A stretch of DNA of 64,000 bases, from the NCBI RefSeq assembly GCF_001542775.1, contig NZ_CP014145.1, positions 1,116,001 to 1,180,000 of the forward strand. Reading direction: 5' to 3'. How positions within the stretch are numbered: the first letter of the stretch is position 1; each line of letters begins with the position of its first letter. This document shows positions 51,892-63,697 of this stretch, piece after piece. This DNA comes from Microterricola viridarii. GTDB lineage: Bacteria > Actinomycetota > Actinomycetes > Actinomycetales > Microbacteriaceae. A program made the translations under genes and the position numbers. The notes beneath the pieces were generated by a model. That model had not been told where the DNA came from. It was given only the letters and a program-made list of their open reading frames with translations, and ran no database searches.

Positions 51892-52122
51892 ATGAGCACA
51901 GAGTCAGTCGAGCCAGGACACGGCAATTCGCCGGCCGCATGGACCTCGGTCGTCATCATGCTCCTCGCCTTCCTCATCGGAACCGTCGCGTTCTTCCTGG
52001 AAATGGAGTGGCTCGTCTGGGCCTCTGCCGGACTCCTCATCGTCGGCCTCATCGTCGGCGGCGTCCTGGCCAAGGCCGGATACGGCGTCAACGGCGCGAA
52101 GTACGCTCCGAAAGCCCACTAG
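51892..52122 (+). CDS. HGxxPAAW family small membrane protein
   Basis: A 76-residue protein with the name-giving motif HGNSPAAW near the N-terminus (about residues 8-15). Two membrane helices follow (TSVVIMLLAFLIGTVAFFLE and VWASAGLLIVGLIVGGVLAK) and a short tail GYGVNGAKYAPKAH. The family is almost confined to Actinomycetota and typically sits between trpE and trpC; function unknown. Strong ribosome binding site AAGGAGAA. Ends 3 bases before trpC. Confidence 0.88.
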   Translation: MSTESVEPGHGNSPAAWTSVVIMLLAFLIGTVAFFLEMEWLVWASAGLLIVGLIVGGVLAKAGYGVNGAKYAPKAH

Positions 52123-52125
52123 CGC

Positions 52126-52896
52126 GTGCTCACCGAGCTCACCGCCGGCTCCGTTGAAGACGCAGAACAGCGGCGCCTGAGCCGGCCATACGCCACCGTT
52201 GAGGCCGCGGCCTTGGCGCGCCCTGCGGCCATCGACGCCTGGAGTGCGCTGGCCCCGGCCGACCGCGTCAAGGTCATCGCCGAAATCAAGCGGGCCAGCC
52301 CGTCCCGCGGGGCGCTGGCCGAGATCCGCGATCCCGCCGCCCTGGCCACCGCCTACGAACAGGGCGGGGCCAGCGCGATCAGCGTGCTCACCGAGCAGCG
52401 CAAGTTCGGCGGCTCGCTCGCCGACCTGGAGGCGGTGCGCGCTGCGGTGAGTCTGCCGGTGCTGCGCAAAGACTTCATCGCCACGCCATACCAGGTGCTG
52501 GAGGCCCGCGCAGCGGGCGCCGACCTGGTGCTGTTGATCGTGGCGGCGCTCGAACAGCCGCTGCTCGCCGAGCTGCACACGCTGATCCTCGAGCTCGGCA
52601 TGACGCCGCTGGTCGAGACGCACAGCGCCGACGAGCTGGAGCGGGCCATCGACCTCGGTGCCTCGCTCATCGGCGTCAACGCGCGCAACCTGTCGACCTT
52701 CGAGCTGGACAAGAACCTGTTCGGTGAGCTGTCCGGCCGCATCCCGGCCGGCACCATCAAGGTCGCCGAGTCCGCGGTGCTCTCCGCCGCGGATGTCGCG
52801 CACTACCGCGCGGCCGGCGCCGACGTCGTACTCGTCGGAGAGGCGCTCGTCACGAGCGACCCCATCCGCACGCTCTCTGAATTCCTGGCGGTGTGA
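52126..52896 (+). CDS. trpC: indole-3-glycerol phosphate synthase
   Basis: Ring closure of CdRP to indole glycerol phosphate. Motifs: [20 protein letters not shown] with catalytic Lys, [54 protein letters not shown] and [20 protein letters not shown]. Length is 256. GTG 52126 start, one base before trpB follows the stop. Confidence 0.97.
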   Translation: MLTELTAGSVEDAEQRRLSRPYATVEAAALARPAAIDAWSALAPADRVKVIAEIKRASPSRGALAEIRDPAALATAYEQGGASAISVLTEQRKFGGSLADLEAVRAAVSLPVLRKDFIATPYQVLEARAAGADLVLLIVAALEQPLLAELHTLILELGMTPLVETHSADELERAIDLGASLIGVNARNLSTFELDKNLFGELSGRIPAGTIKVAESAVLSAADVAHYRAAGADVVLVGEALVTSDPIRTLSEFLAV

Positions 52897-52897
52897 C

Positions 52898-54123
52898 ATG
52901 ACCAACCCTTCCGGCAACCTGCGCGACGAGCTCGGGCCCTACTTCGGTGACTTCGGCGGGCGGTTCGTGCCCGAGTCCCTCGTGGCGGCCCTCGACGAGC
53001 TCACCGTCGCCTACGAACTGACCAAGAAGGACCCGGCGTTCGCCGCCGAGCTCACCGCGCTGCACAAGACCTACACCGGCCGGCCGTCGATCATCACCGA
53101 GGTGCCCCGCTTCGCGGAGCACGCCGGCGGTGCCCGCATCATCTTGAAGCGCGAAGACCTGAACCACACCGGCTCGCACAAGATCAACAACGTGCTCGGC
53201 CAGGCTCTGCTCACCAAGCGCATCGGCAAGACCCGTGTCATCGCCGAGACCGGCGCAGGCCAGCACGGCGTCGCCACCGCGACCGCCGCCGCCCTGTTCG
53301 GCTTCGAGTGCGTCGTCTACATGGGCGAGGTCGACACGGAGCGCCAGGCCCTGAACGTGGCCCGCATGCGCCTGCTCGGTGCGGAGGTCGTCGCCGTCAA
53401 GGCAGGATCGCGCACCCTGAAAGACGCCATCAACGACGCCATGCGCGACTGGGTCACCAACGTCGAGAACACCAACTACATCTTCGGCACCGTCGCTGGG
53501 CCCACCCGTTCCCGGCCATGGTCCGCGACTTCCAGAAGATCATCGGCGAGGAGGCCCGCGCTCAGGTGCTCGAGCTGACCGGCGCGCTGCCGGATGCCGT
53601 CGCCGCCTGCGTCGGCGGTGGCTCCAACGCGATGGGCATCTTCCACGCCTTCCTCGACGACCCCTCCGTAGCCCTGTACGGCTACGAGGCGGCCGGCGAG
53701 GGCGCAGAGACGCCGCGCCACGCCGCCACCATCACCAAGGGCCGTCCGGGCGTGCTGCACGGCGCCCGAAGCATGATGCTGCAGGACGAGGACGGCCAGA
53801 CCTACGAGTCGCACTCCATCTCCGCCGGCCTGGACTACCCGGGCGTCGGCCCGGAGCACGCCTGGCTGAACAGCATCGGCCGGGCGAACTACCGCCCCGT
53901 CACGGATGCCGCCGCGATGGACGCGCTCCTGCTGCTCAGCCGCACCGAGGGCATCATCCCGGCGATCGAGTCCGCGCACGCCCTCGCCGGCGCGCTGGAG
54001 CTCGGCCGCGAGCTCGGCCCCGACTCGACCATCCTGGTCAACCTCAGCGGCCGCGGCGACAAGGACATGGAAACCGCCGGCCGTTACTTCAACTTGATCG
54101 ATGCGGGAGCCAAGCAGTCATGA
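52898..54123 (+). pseudogene. trpB: tryptophan synthase beta subunit, interrupted by a one-base deletion
   Basis: PLP-dependent subunit joining indole and serine. From ATG 52898 the frame reads through [20 protein letters not shown], the PLP lysine motif [17 protein letters not shown] and [12 protein letters not shown], then leaves the family sequence at about 53503. The preceding-base frame resumes exactly with [38 protein letters not shown] and continues to the normal end at TGA 54123. GGGCCCACCCG should read GGGCCCCACCCG (one C missing in 53501-53503). With it restored the protein has about 408 residues and all motifs. No slippery heptamer in the right phase suggests programmed frameshifting. 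A base-calling error or a very recent mutation is likely. Overlaps trpA by 4 bases. Confidence 0.93.
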
Positions 54124-54905
54124 GTTCCGTTGAAGCAGCAATCCGCACGCGCGTCGAAGCCGGCAGCGGCGCCCTGATCGGCTACCTGCCGGTCGGCTTC
54201 CCGAGCCTGGGTGGCAGCATCGACGCCGCCGTCGCGCTCGTCGAGAACGGCGTCGACGTGCTCGAGATGGGCCTGCCGTACTCCGACCCCGTGATGGACG
54301 GCAGCGTCATCCAGGCCGCCACCCAGAAGGCCCTGGCCGACGGGTTCCGGTTGCGCGACGGCTTCGAGGCCGTGCGCGCCATCACCGCCCAGGTCAGCGC
54401 CCCGGTGCTGATCATGACCTACTGGAACCCCGTCGTGCAGTACGGCGTCGAGCGCTTCGCCGACGACCTCGCCGCGGCCGGCGGCGCCGGGCTGATCACC
54501 CCCGACCTCATCCCCGATGAGGGAGCAGACTGGATCGCCGCCTCAGAGCGCACCGGCCTGGACCGCGTCTTCCTCGCAGCACCCACCTCGACGCCGGAGC
54601 GCCTGCGCCGCGTCGTCGAGGCCAGCCGCGGCTTCGTCTACGCCGTCTCCACCATGGGCATCACCGGTGCCAGGGCAGACGTCGATGCGGCCGCCCGCGG
54701 CCTGATCGAGCGCCTGCGCGAGGCCGGCTCGACGAGCGCCTGCGTCGGCGTCGGGATCTCCACGCCGGAACAGGTGCGCGAGGTCCTCGGCTATGCGGAC
54801 GGCGCCATCGTCGGCTCCGCGCTGGTCAAGGCGCTGGCCGACGGGGGAGTCGACGCCGTCGGCGCCCTCGCCCGCGAGCTCGCCGCAGGCAAGAACGCAC
54901 TCTAA
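54120..54905 (+). CDS. trpA: tryptophan synthase alpha subunit
   Basis: Cleaves indole glycerol phosphate and passes indole to TrpB. It has [38 protein letters not shown] (catalytic Glu), [20 protein letters not shown] (catalytic Asp), [12 protein letters not shown], and [20 protein letters not shown]. Length is 261. ATG overlaps the trpB stop (ATGA), so its translation would normally depend on trpB being read to the end; the apparent trpB frameshift would be expected to reduce it. Confidence 0.97.
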   Translation: MSSVEAAIRTRVEAGSGALIGYLPVGFPSLGGSIDAAVALVENGVDVLEMGLPYSDPVMDGSVIQAATQKALADGFRLRDGFEAVRAITAQVSAPVLIMTYWNPVVQYGVERFADDLAAAGGAGLITPDLIPDEGADWIAASERTGLDRVFLAAPTSTPERLRRVVEASRGFVYAVSTMGITGARADVDAAARGLIERLREAGSTSACVGVGISTPEQVREVLGYADGAIVGSALVKALADGGVDAVGALARELAAGKNAL

Positions 54906-54932
54906 CTTCTCACCGACCGAAAGGCAGTACTG

Positions 54933-55901
54933 GTGTTTGCACCGATGAGCATTCCGAGCCCTGAGTGGAGCTACTTCGACCTCGGTCCGTTCCGCATCCA
55001 CGCCTACGCCCTGTGCATCCTGGCCGGCATCGTCGCGGCCACGATCATGACCAGCATGCGCCTGACCCGGCGTGGCGCAGAGCCCGGCATCGTGCTCGAC
55101 ATCATCCTGTGGGCCGTTCCGCTCGGAATCATCGGTGCGCGCATCTACCACGTGCTCACCCACCCCGGCGACTACTTCTACCCCGGCGCCGACCTGCTGC
55201 GCACCCTCTACATCTGGGAGGGCGGCAACGCCATCTTCGGCGCGCTCCTAGGTGGCGCCGTCGGTGCGTACATCGGATGCCGCATGACCGGCATCCGGTT
55301 CTGGTCCTTCGCCGACGCCCTCGCCCCCGGCCTGCTGCTGGCACAGGCCATGGGCCGCCTCGGCAACTGGTTCAACGCCGAGCTGTTCGGTCTGCCCACC
55401 ACGCTGCCCTGGGGCCTCGAGATCCCGCAGAGCAACCCGGCGTTCCCCGTCGGGCTGCCGGCCGACACGCTGTTCCACCCGACTTTCCTGTACGAGATCA
55501 TCTGGAACCTGGCCGGCGTCGCCGTGATCCTGCTGCTCGAGCGCAAGCTCACCCTGCGCTGGGGCAAGGCCTTCGCCGTCTACCTCATCTGGTACGGCCT
55601 CGGACGCAGCTTCTTCGAGGCAATCCGGGTCGACCCGAGTGAAATGTTCCTCGGTGTGCGCACCAACATCTGGGCCGCCTGGGCTGCCGTGATCGTTGGA
55701 ATCGTGCTGTTCATCGTGCAGTCTCGCCGCCACACCGGCGTCGAAATCAGCCCGTACCAGCCGGGTCGTGAATGGAACGCCGACGACGCTGATATAGAAT
55801 CTGACAACGCAGATTCTGAGGAAGACGACAACGGCGATGGAGCCGCGGCCATTCAGAAGTCTGTCGCCGCCGCCACAAGCACAAACGGCCCCAGCTCCTA
55901 G
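54933..55901 (+). CDS. lgt: prolipoprotein diacylglyceryl transferase
   Basis: Integral membrane enzyme that adds diacylglycerol to the lipobox Cys of prolipoproteins. It has seven predicted helices. Signatures are FHPTFLYEIIWNLAG and MGRLGNWFNAELFGLPTTLP leading to PWGLEI, the Lgt signature. GRSFFEAIRVD follows near the end of the membrane domain. The C-terminal ~70 residues are acidic and disordered (DDADIESDNADSEEDDNGD). Length is 322. GTG 54933 has GAAAGG 8 bases upstream; ATG 54945 is an alternative. Lies after trpA as in M. tuberculosis. Confidence 0.96.
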   Translation: MFAPMSIPSPEWSYFDLGPFRIHAYALCILAGIVAATIMTSMRLTRRGAEPGIVLDIILWAVPLGIIGARIYHVLTHPGDYFYPGADLLRTLYIWEGGNAIFGALLGGAVGAYIGCRMTGIRFWSFADALAPGLLLAQAMGRLGNWFNAELFGLPTTLPWGLEIPQSNPAFPVGLPADTLFHPTFLYEIIWNLAGVAVILLLERKLTLRWGKAFAVYLIWYGLGRSFFEAIRVDPSEMFLGVRTNIWAAWAAVIVGIVLFIVQSRRHTGVEISPYQPGREWNADDADIESDNADSEEDDNGDGAAAIQKSVAAATSTNGPSS

Positions 55902-55930
55902 GCTCACCGAGCCAGAGAGTTTGCTCACCT

Positions 55931-55948
55931 CCCCTCGCACTTGAGGGG
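55931..55948 (+). terminator. small hairpin between lgt and gltB
   Basis: CCCCTC and GAGGGG pair around a 6-base loop, 30 bases after the lgt stop. It may be a weak terminator or part of the gltB leader. The remaining intergenic bases to 56015 hold the gltB ribosome binding site TGAGGA and a possible -10 box TAGCGT (55996-56001). Confidence 0.3.
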
Positions 55949-56015
55949 CACAGCAGATACCCACCCGTGGGCCAACGGCGTCCCTTCGCACTTTCTAGCG
56001 TGAGGACGCACAACT

Positions 56016-59000
56016 GTGACGTTTCAGCAGACCTTTACGAGGTTCAGTCAAATCCCGGGTCGACAGGGTCTCTACGACCCTGCGCACGAGAAAGACGCCT
56101 GTGGCCTCGCCATGGTCGCGACCCTCCGCGGCACGGCAGGCCACGACATCATCACCGCGGCGCTGGACGCGCTGCGCAATCTGGAACACCGCGGGGCCGT
56201 CGGCTCCGACGCCGGAACCGGTGACGGCGCGGGGATCATCACGCAGATCCCCGACGCCTTCCTCCGGGCAGTAACCGACTTCGAACTGCCCGCCGTCGGC
56301 CGCTACGCGGTCGGCAATGCGTTCCTCCCCACCGACCCCACCGCCCGCAGCGGCATCAAGCGGTCCATCGCCGACATCGCCGGCGAGGAGGGCCTCACGG
56401 TCCTCGGCTGGCGTGAGGTGCCCGTGCGGCCCGATGAGGTCGGCACCCTGGCCCGGGCCGCGATGCCCGCCATCCAGGCCTTCTACGTGCAGAGCGCGCG
56501 CAGCAGCGCCGACGGCACCCCGCTGTCCGGCATCGAGCTGGACCGCCAGACGTTCCGGCTGCGCAAGCGTGCAGAGCGTGAGCTCGAGATCTACTTCGCC
56601 TCGCTCTCCTGCCGCACCCTGGTCTACAAGGGCATGGTGACCACGCTCCAGCTGGAGCCGTTCTACCCCGACCTCTCCGACGAGCGCTTCACCTCGACGC
56701 TCGCCCTGGTGCACTCGCGTTACTCCACCAACACGTTCCCCTCCTGGCCGCTGGCCCAGCCGTTCCGGATGATCGCGCACAACGGCGAGATCAACACCAT
56801 CCAGGGCAACCGCAACTGGATGCGGGCCCGGCAGTCCCAGCTGGAGTCCGAGCTGCTCGGCGACCTGGCTCCCGTGCTGCCCATCGTCACCCCCGGCGCC
56901 AGCGACTCCGCCTCCTTCGATGAGGTTGTCGAGCTGCTCACGCTCTCCGGTCGCTCCCTCCCGCACTCCGTCATGATGATGGTGCCGGAGGCCTGGGAGA
57001 ACCAGACCGAGATGGACGCGGAACGCCGCGACTTCTACGACTACCACTCCATGCTCATGGAGCCGTGGGACGGCCCGGCCGCCATCGTGTTCACCGACGG
57101 CTCGCTCGTCGGCGCGACGCTGGACCGCAACGGTCTGCGCCCTGGACGTTTCGTGATCACGGATGACGGCCTCGTCGTTCTGGCCAGCGAGATCGGCGTG
57201 CTGGACTTCGACCCGGCCACCATCGTGCGCAAGGGGCGGCTCCGCCCCGGCAAGATGTTCCTCGTCGACACCGTCGCCGGCCGTCTCATCGAAGACGATG
57301 AGATCAAGGCAGAGCTGGCCGCCTCCGAACCGTGGGGCGACTGGCTGGAGGAAAGCCGGATCAAGCTGGCCGAGCTGCCGGAGCGCGAGCACATCGTGCA
57401 CCCGCCGGCATCCGTCGTGCGCCGCCAGCGCACCTTCGGCTACACCGAGGAGGAGCTGCGCCTGCTGCTCACCCCGATGGCCCGTTTCGGTGCTGAGCCG
57501 CTCGGCGCCATGGGCTCAGACACACCCATCGCCGTGCTCTCCGAGCGCCCGCGGCTGCTGTTCGACTACTTCACGCAGCAGTTCGCTCAGGTCACCAACC
57601 CGCCGCTGGACTCGATCCGCGAACAGCTGGTCACCTCGCTCGGCAGCTCCGTCGGCCCCGAGCACAACCTGCTCAGCTCCGGCCCGGAGCACGCCCGCCA
57701 GGTCTCGCTCACCTTCCCGGTGATCGACAACGACGAGCTGGCCAAGATCCAGCACATCGACCCCATGCCGGGCAGCAAGAGCACCGTCACGGTGCGCGGG
57801 CTGTACCGCTTCGACGAGGGCGTCAACGCCCTGCGCGACCGCCTGGCCGCGCTGAACGTCGAGGTGGACAGGGCCATCGAGGACGGCGCGCGCTTCATCG
57901 TGCTGAGCGACCGCGACTCGAACAAGGACCTGGCGCCGATCCCGTCGCTGCTGATGACGGCATCCGTGCACCACCACCTCACCCGCTCTGAGCACCGCAT
58001 GAAGGTCGGTCTGCTCGTCGAGGCCGGCGATGTGCGCGAGGTGCACCACGTCGCCCTGCTGATCGGCTACGGCGCCTCCGCCGTGAACCCGTACCTGGCC
58101 ATGGAAAGCTGCGAGAACCTCGTGCGCAGCGGCGTCATCACCGACGTCACGCCGGAGAAGGCCGTCGCCAACGTGATCAAGGCGCTCGGCAAGGGTGTGC
58201 TGAAGATCATGTCGAAGATGGGCATCTCCACGATTGCCTCCTACTCCGGCGCGCAGGCCTTCGAGGCGCTCGGCCTCGACGAGACGTTCATCGAGGAGTA
58301 CTTCACCGGCACCACCTCCAAGCTCGGCGGCGTCGGCATCGAGGTCATCCAGGCCGAGAACCTGAAGCGACACACCTCCGCCTACCCGGAGGATGCCGCT
58401 GTCACCGCACACGAGCGGCTGCAGACCGGCGGCGAGTACCAGTGGCGCCGCGACGGCTCACCGCACCTGTTCAACCCGGAGACGGTGTTCCGGCTGCAGC
58501 ACGCCACGCGCACCCGCCGTTACGACATCTTCCGCGAGTACACGAAGCTGGTCGATGACCAGGCCGAGACGCTCATGACGCTGCGCGGCATGTTCGGCCT
58601 GCGCACCGATCGGCGCCCGTCCGTCCCGCTGGAGGAGGTGGAGTCTGTCGCCTCCATCGTCAAGCGCTTCTCGACCGGCGCGATGAGCTATGGCTCGATC
58701 TCGCAGGAGGCGCACGAGACCCTCGCGATCGCCATGAACAGCCTCGGCGCCAAGTCCAACACGGGCGAAGGCGGCGAAGACCTCGACCGCCTGCTCGACC
58801 CGGAGCGGCGCAGCGCCATCAAGCAGGTGGCGTCCGGCCGGTTCGGCGTCACGAGCATGTACCTGAGCCACGCCGACGACATCCAGATCAAGCTGGCGCA
58901 GGGAGCCAAGCCCGGTGAGGGTGGCCAGCTGCCCGCCACGAAGGTCTACCCCTGGGTGGCGCGCACCCGGCACGGTACCCCCGGTGTCGGGCTCATCTCA

Positions 59001-60593
59001 CCGCCGCCGCACCACGACATCTACTCGATCGAAGACCTCAAGCAGCTCATCTTCGACCTGAAGCGGGCCAACCCGTCCGCGCGCATCCATACCAAGCTGG
59101 TCAGCCAGTCCGGTATCGGCGCGGTCGCGGCCGGCGTCGCCAAGGCACTCTCCGACGTCATCCTGGTCTCCGGCCATGACGGCGGCACCGGCGCCAGCCC
59201 GGTCAACTCGCTCAAGCACGCCGGCACCCCGTGGGAGCTCGGCCTGGCCGAGACCCAGCAGACGCTCATGCTGAACGGCATGCGCGACCGGGTGGTCGTG
59301 CAGGTCGACGGCCAGCTGAAGACGGGACGCGATGTCGTCATCGGCGCGCTGCTCGGCGCGGAGGAGTTCGGTTTCGCCACCGCCCCGCTGATCGTCGAGG
59401 GCTGCATCATGATGCGGGTCTGCCACCTGGACACCTGCCCGGTCGGCGTCGCTACCCAGAACCCTGAGCTGCGCAAGCGCTTCACCGGCAAGCCGGAGTT
59501 CGTCGTGAACTTCTTCGAGTTCATCGCCCAGGAGGTGCGCGAGTACCTGGCAGAGCTGGGCTTCCGGACCCTCGGCGAGGCCATCGGCCACCACGAGCTG
59601 CTCGACACGGCGCGGGCGATCAACCACTGGAAGGCCTCGGGCATGGACCTGAGCCCGATCCTGGTCGGCCCGGACTTCTCGGATGCAGAACCGCGCCAGA
59701 GTGCGCGCGAACAGGAACATGAGCTGGAGAAGCACTTCGACGTGCAGCTCATCCAGCAGGCGGCCGGTGTGATCGAGCGCGGCGGCCACGTCGCCATCGA
59801 CCTGCCCATCCGCAACACGGAGCGTGCTGTCGGCACCATGCTCGGCCACGAGGTGACCATGCGGCACGGCGTGAACGGCCTGCCTGACGGCTCCATCGAG
59901 GTGACCCTGACCGGTTCGGCCGGGCAGTCGCTCGGTGCCTTCCTGCCCGGCGGCATCACGCTCCGGCTCGAGGGCGACTCCAACGACTACGTCGGCAAGG
60001 GCCTCTCCGGCGGCCGCATCGCCGTGCGGCCAGACAGGCGCAGCCTGTTCCCGGCCGAGCGGAACGTCATTGCCGGCAACGTCATCGGCTACGGCGCCAC
60101 CAGCGGCTCGCTGTTCCTCCGCGGCATCGTGGGGGAGCGGTTCCTGGTGCGCAACTCCGGCGCCACCGCCGTTGTCGAGGGCGTCGGCGACCACGCGCTC
60201 GAGTACATGACCGGCGGCCTCGCCCTCATCCTGGGTGGCACGGGGCGCAACCTGGGCGCCGGCATGTCCGGCGGCACCGCCTACGTCTACGGGCTCAAGC
60301 GCGAGCGGGTCAACGCCGAGGCGCTGGCCAGCGGCGAGCTGGAGCTGCACGACCTGGGCAGCGCCGACCGCGAGATCCTGCGGGACCTGCTCGAGCAGCA
60401 CCAGACGGAGACCGGCTCCGCCGTCGCCGCCCGCATGCTCGAGAACCTGGACGAGAGCGTTTCGCGTTTCGTCAAGGTTCTGCCCCGTGACTACGCCGCT
60501 GTGCAGGGCATCCGGGCACAGGCGGTCGCCGACGGGATCGACCCCGACGGCACACATATGTGGAATCGAATTCTGGAGGTGACCGGTGGCTGA
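56016..60593 (+). CDS. gltB: glutamate synthase large subunit
   Basis: Transfers the glutamine amide to 2-oxoglutarate. The N-terminal Ntn-type glutaminase has its catalytic Cys at residue 29 ([13 protein letters not shown]), so a 28-residue propeptide must be removed. The central and FMN domains contain [33 protein letters not shown], and [19 protein letters not shown]. The iron-sulfur cysteines are in [19 protein letters not shown]. The C-terminal beta-helix domain has [21 protein letters not shown] and [15 protein letters not shown] segments. Length is 1525. GTG 56016 follows TGAGGA. Overlaps gltD by 8 bases. Confidence 0.98.
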   Translation: MTFQQTFTRFSQIPGRQGLYDPAHEKDACGLAMVATLRGTAGHDIITAALDALRNLEHRGAVGSDAGTGDGAGIITQIPDAFLRAVTDFELPAVGRYAVGNAFLPTDPTARSGIKRSIADIAGEEGLTVLGWREVPVRPDEVGTLARAAMPAIQAFYVQSARSSADGTPLSGIELDRQTFRLRKRAERELEIYFASLSCRTLVYKGMVTTLQLEPFYPDLSDERFTSTLALVHSRYSTNTFPSWPLAQPFRMIAHNGEINTIQGNRNWMRARQSQLESELLGDLAPVLPIVTPGASDSASFDEVVELLTLSGRSLPHSVMMMVPEAWENQTEMDAERRDFYDYHSMLMEPWDGPAAIVFTDGSLVGATLDRNGLRPGRFVITDDGLVVLASEIGVLDFDPATIVRKGRLRPGKMFLVDTVAGRLIEDDEIKAELAASEPWGDWLEESRIKLAELPEREHIVHPPASVVRRQRTFGYTEEELRLLLTPMARFGAEPLGAMGSDTPIAVLSERPRLLFDYFTQQFAQVTNPPLDSIREQLVTSLGSSVGPEHNLLSSGPEHARQVSLTFPVIDNDELAKIQHIDPMPGSKSTVTVRGLYRFDEGVNALRDRLAALNVEVDRAIEDGARFIVLSDRDSNKDLAPIPSLLMTASVHHHLTRSEHRMKVGLLVEAGDVREVHHVALLIGYGASAVNPYLAMESCENLVRSGVITDVTPEKAVANVIKALGKGVLKIMSKMGISTIASYSGAQAFEALGLDETFIEEYFTGTTSKLGGVGIEVIQAENLKRHTSAYPEDAAVTAHERLQTGGEYQWRRDGSPHLFNPETVFRLQHATRTRRYDIFREYTKLVDDQAETLMTLRGMFGLRTDRRPSVPLEEVESVASIVKRFSTGAMSYGSISQEAHETLAIAMNSLGAKSNTGEGGEDLDRLLDPERRSAIKQVASGRFGVTSMYLSHADDIQIKLAQGAKPGEGGQLPATKVYPWVARTRHGTPGVGLISPPPHHDIYSIEDLKQLIFDLKRANPSARIHTKLVSQSGIGAVAAGVAKALSDVILVSGHDGGTGASPVNSLKHAGTPWELGLAETQQTLMLNGMRDRVVVQVDGQLKTGRDVVIGALLGAEEFGFATAPLIVEGCIMMRVCHLDTCPVGVATQNPELRKRFTGKPEFVVNFFEFIAQEVREYLAELGFRTLGEAIGHHELLDTARAINHWKASGMDLSPILVGPDFSDAEPRQSAREQEHELEKHFDVQLIQQAAGVIERGGHVAIDLPIRNTERAVGTMLGHEVTMRHGVNGLPDGSIEVTLTGSAGQSLGAFLPGGITLRLEGDSNDYVGKGLSGGRIAVRPDRRSLFPAERNVIAGNVIGYGATSGSLFLRGIVGERFLVRNSGATAVVEGVGDHALEYMTGGLALILGGTGRNLGAGMSGGTAYVYGLKRERVNAEALASGELELHDLGSADREILRDLLEQHQTETGSAVAARMLENLDESVSRFVKVLPRDYAAVQGIRAQAVADGIDPDGTHMWNRILEVTGG

Positions 60594-62043
60594 CCCCAAA
60601 GGCTTCATGAAGACAACTGAGCGCGAGCTCCCCGCCCGGCGCCCCGTCTCGGTGCGCCTGATGGACTGGAAAGAGGTGTACGAGGCCGGCGACTCCGCCG
60701 TGCTCAAGCGCCAAGCCGGTCGCTGCATGGACTGCGGTGTGCCGTTCTGTCACCAGGGCTGCCCGCTCGGCAACCTGATCCCGGAGTGGAACGACCTGAC
60801 CCACCGTGGCCAGGGCCACGCGGCCATCGAACGGCTGCACGCCACGAACAACTTCCCGGAGTTCACGGGTCGGCTGTGCCCGGCCCCCTGCGAGTCGGCC
60901 TGTGTCCTGGGCATCAACCAGCCCGCAGTGACCATCAAGCAGGTCGAGGTCTCGATCATCGACGAGGCCTTCGACAAGGGCTGGGTGACGCCGCACCTGC
61001 CCGGCCGCCTCACCGGCAAGACCGTCGCCGTCGTGGGCTCTGGGCCGGCCGGACTGGCCGCCGCCCAGCAGCTCACCCGGGCGGGGCACACCGTGGCCGT
61101 GTTCGAGCGCGACGACCGCATCGGCGGCCTGCTGCGCTACGGCATCCCCGATTTCAAGATGGAGAAGCGCCACATCGAGGGCCGTCTGGCCCAGATGAGC
61201 GCGGAGGGCACGCGCTTCCGCCCCGGCGTGAACATCGGTGTCGACATCAGCTGGGCCGAGCTGCGCCGGCGCTACGACGCCGTCGTGGTCGCCACGGGCG
61301 CCATGGTGCCCCGTGACCTCGCCATCCCCGGCCGCGACCTGCCCGGCGTGCACTTCGCCATGGAATACCTCGTGCAGGCCAACCGGGTCGGTGCGGGCGA
61401 CGAGGTCGTGGGCCAGATCAGCGCGGCGGGCAAGCATGTCGTCGTGCTCGGCGGCGGCGACACCGGCGCGGACTGCATCGGCACCGCGCACCGGCAGGGG
61501 GCGGCATCCGTCACCAACCTCGCCATCGGCAAGCAGCCGGGGCTGACCCGCCCGAGCCACCAGCCGTGGCCGATGGACCCGCTCGTCTTCGAGGTGCAGA
61601 GCGCCCACGAAGAGGGCGGCAGCCGTGAGTACCTCGTCTCGACCGTCGAGTTCCTCGCGGACGAGGCCGGTCAGCTGCGCGCGGTGCGCGTGGCGGAGAC
61701 CGAATTCGTCGACGGCCGCCGGGTACCCCGTTCCGGCACGGAGCGGGAGATCCCGGCCGACCTGGTGCTGCTGGCGCTCGGTTTCACCGGCCCCGAGCAG
61801 GAACACCTGGGCCCCCAGCTGGAGCTCGGATTCGACGAGCGCGGCAACGCCGAGCGCGGTTCCGACTACCAGACCAGTCACGAGGGCGTCTTCGTGGCCG
61901 GTGACGCTGGCCGCGGCCAATCCCTCATTGTCTGGGCAATTGCCGAGGGTCGTGCTGCGGCATCCGCCGTAGACCGGTACCTTGAAGGGGAGACGCTTCT
62001 TCCCTCACCGGTCAAACCCACCGACAGAGGATTCAGCCTCTAA
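60586..62043 (+). CDS. gltD: glutamate synthase small subunit
   Basis: NADPH-oxidising partner of GltB. The N-terminal cysteine clusters for iron-sulfur centres are [20 protein letters not shown] and [13 protein letters not shown]. The FAD-binding motif is [17 protein letters not shown], and the NADPH-binding motif is [20 protein letters not shown]. The late [20 protein letters not shown] contacts FAD. Length is 485. GTG start lies inside the end of gltB, indicating coupled translation. Confidence 0.97.
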   Translation: MADPKGFMKTTERELPARRPVSVRLMDWKEVYEAGDSAVLKRQAGRCMDCGVPFCHQGCPLGNLIPEWNDLTHRGQGHAAIERLHATNNFPEFTGRLCPAPCESACVLGINQPAVTIKQVEVSIIDEAFDKGWVTPHLPGRLTGKTVAVVGSGPAGLAAAQQLTRAGHTVAVFERDDRIGGLLRYGIPDFKMEKRHIEGRLAQMSAEGTRFRPGVNIGVDISWAELRRRYDAVVVATGAMVPRDLAIPGRDLPGVHFAMEYLVQANRVGAGDEVVGQISAAGKHVVVLGGGDTGADCIGTAHRQGAASVTNLAIGKQPGLTRPSHQPWPMDPLVFEVQSAHEEGGSREYLVSTVEFLADEAGQLRAVRVAETEFVDGRRVPRSGTEREIPADLVLLALGFTGPEQEHLGPQLELGFDERGNAERGSDYQTSHEGVFVAGDAGRGQSLIVWAIAEGRAAASAVDRYLEGETLLPSPVKPTDRGFSL

Positions 62044-62130
62044 AGCTTCTCGCGGCAGGGACGGCCATCGCCGCCGCCGCGACAAGAACCCATCCTGAGC
62101 CCATCCGGGCACAAAGTACGGAGTACATAA

Positions 62131-63588
62131 ATGAGACGCGCGAAAATCGTCGCAACCCTCGGGCCGGCAACATCGAGCTATGAGCAGATCCGAGCGATCA
62201 TCGATGCCGGTGTTGACGTCTGCCGCATGAACCTGAGCCACGGCAGCTATGACGTGCACGAGGGCGTTTACCAGAACGTCCGCAAGGCGGCCAACGACTC
62301 CGGTCGTGCCGTTGCCGTGATGGTCGACCTGCAGGGCCCCAAGATCCGCCTCGGCAAGTTCGCCGCCGGCCCGCACGAGCTCGCAGAGGGCGACATCTTC
62401 AAGATCACCACCGAGGACATCCTCGGCACCAAGGAGATCTGCGGCACCACATACAAGGGCCTCCCTGGCGATGTGAAGCCGGGCGACTTCCTGCTCATCG
62501 ACGATGGCAAGGTGCGCGTCGAGGTCGTCTCGACCGACGGCGTCGTTGTCACCACCAAGACGATCGTTGCCGGCACGGTGTCGAACAACAAGGGCATCAA
62601 CCTGCCCGGCGTTGCCGTCAACGTGCCCGCACTGTCGCTGAAGGACGAGGACGACCTGCGTTGGGGCCTCGAGCTCGGCGCCGACCTGATCGCCCTCTCC
62701 TTCGTGCGCAACGCCGAGGACATCACCCGCGTGCACGAGATCATGGATGAGGTCGGGCGCCGCGTTCCGGTCATCGCCAAGATCGAGAAGCCGCAGGCCG
62801 TCGAGGCGCTCGAGGGCATCGTTGACGCCTTCGACGCCATCATGGTGGCCCGTGGTGACCTGGGCGTCGAGCTGCCTCTGGAGGCCGTGCCGATCGTGCA
62901 GAAGCGTGCCGTCGAGCTTGCTCGCCGCATGGCCAAGCCCGTCATCGTCGCCACGCAGATGCTCGAGTCCATGATCTCCAGCCCGGTTCCGACCCGTGCA
63001 GAGACCTCGGATGTCGCCAACGCCGTCCTCGACGGTGCAGACGCTGTCATGCTCTCCGGCGAGACCAGCGTCGGCGAGTACCCGGTCGTCACGGTGCAGA
63101 CCATGGCCCGCATCGTTGACTCCACCGAGGAGCACGGCCTGGAGCGCATCCTGCCGCTCACCGTCAAGCCGCGCACGCAGGGTGGTGCGATCACCCTCGC
63201 CGCAGCCGACGTTGCCGACTTCGTCGACGCGAAGTACCTCGTGGTGTTCACCGAGTCTGGTGACTCGGCCCGCCGCATGTCGCGCATCCGCTCGAGCATC
63301 CCGATGATCGCCCTCACGCCGGAGCCCAGCATCCGGCGCCGCCTGGCGCTGACCTGGGGCATCCAGACCTACCTGGTCGACCGGGTCACCCACACCGACC
63401 AGATGATCGGTCAGGTCGACGACGTGCTTCTCGGCCAGGGCATCGCCCAGGTCGGAGACAAGGTCGTCGTCATCTCCGGTTCCCCTCCCGGAATCGTCGG
63501 CTCGACCAACGACATCCGCGTGCATGTCGTCGGTGACGTCCACAACGAGGCTGCCCCGCGTACAAGCGCAGCTAGCAGCCCCCGTTGA
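62131..63588 (+). CDS. pyk: pyruvate kinase
   Basis: Final glycolytic step, PEP to pyruvate with ATP formation. ATLGPATSSYEQIRAIIDAG and DVCRMNLSHGSYDVH at the start, the flexible B domain at about 70-165, then PVIAKIEKPQAVEALEGI with the catalytic Lys, MVARGDLGVELPLE, and ATQMLESMISSPVPTRAETS. The C-terminal domain carries the allosteric region. Length is 485. ATG 62131 with CGGAG upstream. Independent of gltBD by an 87-base gap. Confidence 0.98.
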   Translation: MRRAKIVATLGPATSSYEQIRAIIDAGVDVCRMNLSHGSYDVHEGVYQNVRKAANDSGRAVAVMVDLQGPKIRLGKFAAGPHELAEGDIFKITTEDILGTKEICGTTYKGLPGDVKPGDFLLIDDGKVRVEVVSTDGVVVTTKTIVAGTVSNNKGINLPGVAVNVPALSLKDEDDLRWGLELGADLIALSFVRNAEDITRVHEIMDEVGRRVPVIAKIEKPQAVEALEGIVDAFDAIMVARGDLGVELPLEAVPIVQKRAVELARRMAKPVIVATQMLESMISSPVPTRAETSDVANAVLDGADAVMLSGETSVGEYPVVTVQTMARIVDSTEEHGLERILPLTVKPRTQGGAITLAAADVADFVDAKYLVVFTESGDSARRMSRIRSSIPMIALTPEPSIRRRLALTWGIQTYLVDRVTHTDQMIGQVDDVLLGQGIAQVGDKVVVISGSPPGIVGSTNDIRVHVVGDVHNEAAPRTSAASSPR

Positions 63589-63621
63589 CACAGGCCCGGT
63601 TCGTACAGAGCCGGGCCTGTG
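63589..63621 (+). terminator. hairpin after pyk
   Basis: CACAGGCCCGG (63589-63599) pairs perfectly with CCGGGCCTGTG (63611-63621) around an 11-base loop, starting directly at the pyk stop codon. No U-tract follows, which is common for actinobacterial terminators. Confidence 0.75.
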
Positions 63622-63697
63622 GCGTACCCGGGCGCTGCGGCTGTAGGGTGTGCCCAATGCGGCCGCCAGCGCCGCGGGCCTGTCAAAGGAGACAGCG

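Noticed and set aside
53495..53512. Programmed ribosomal frameshift in trpB
   Set aside because: No X-XXY-YYZ slippery heptamer in the right phase and no obvious stimulatory element; TrpB is not known to use frameshifting.
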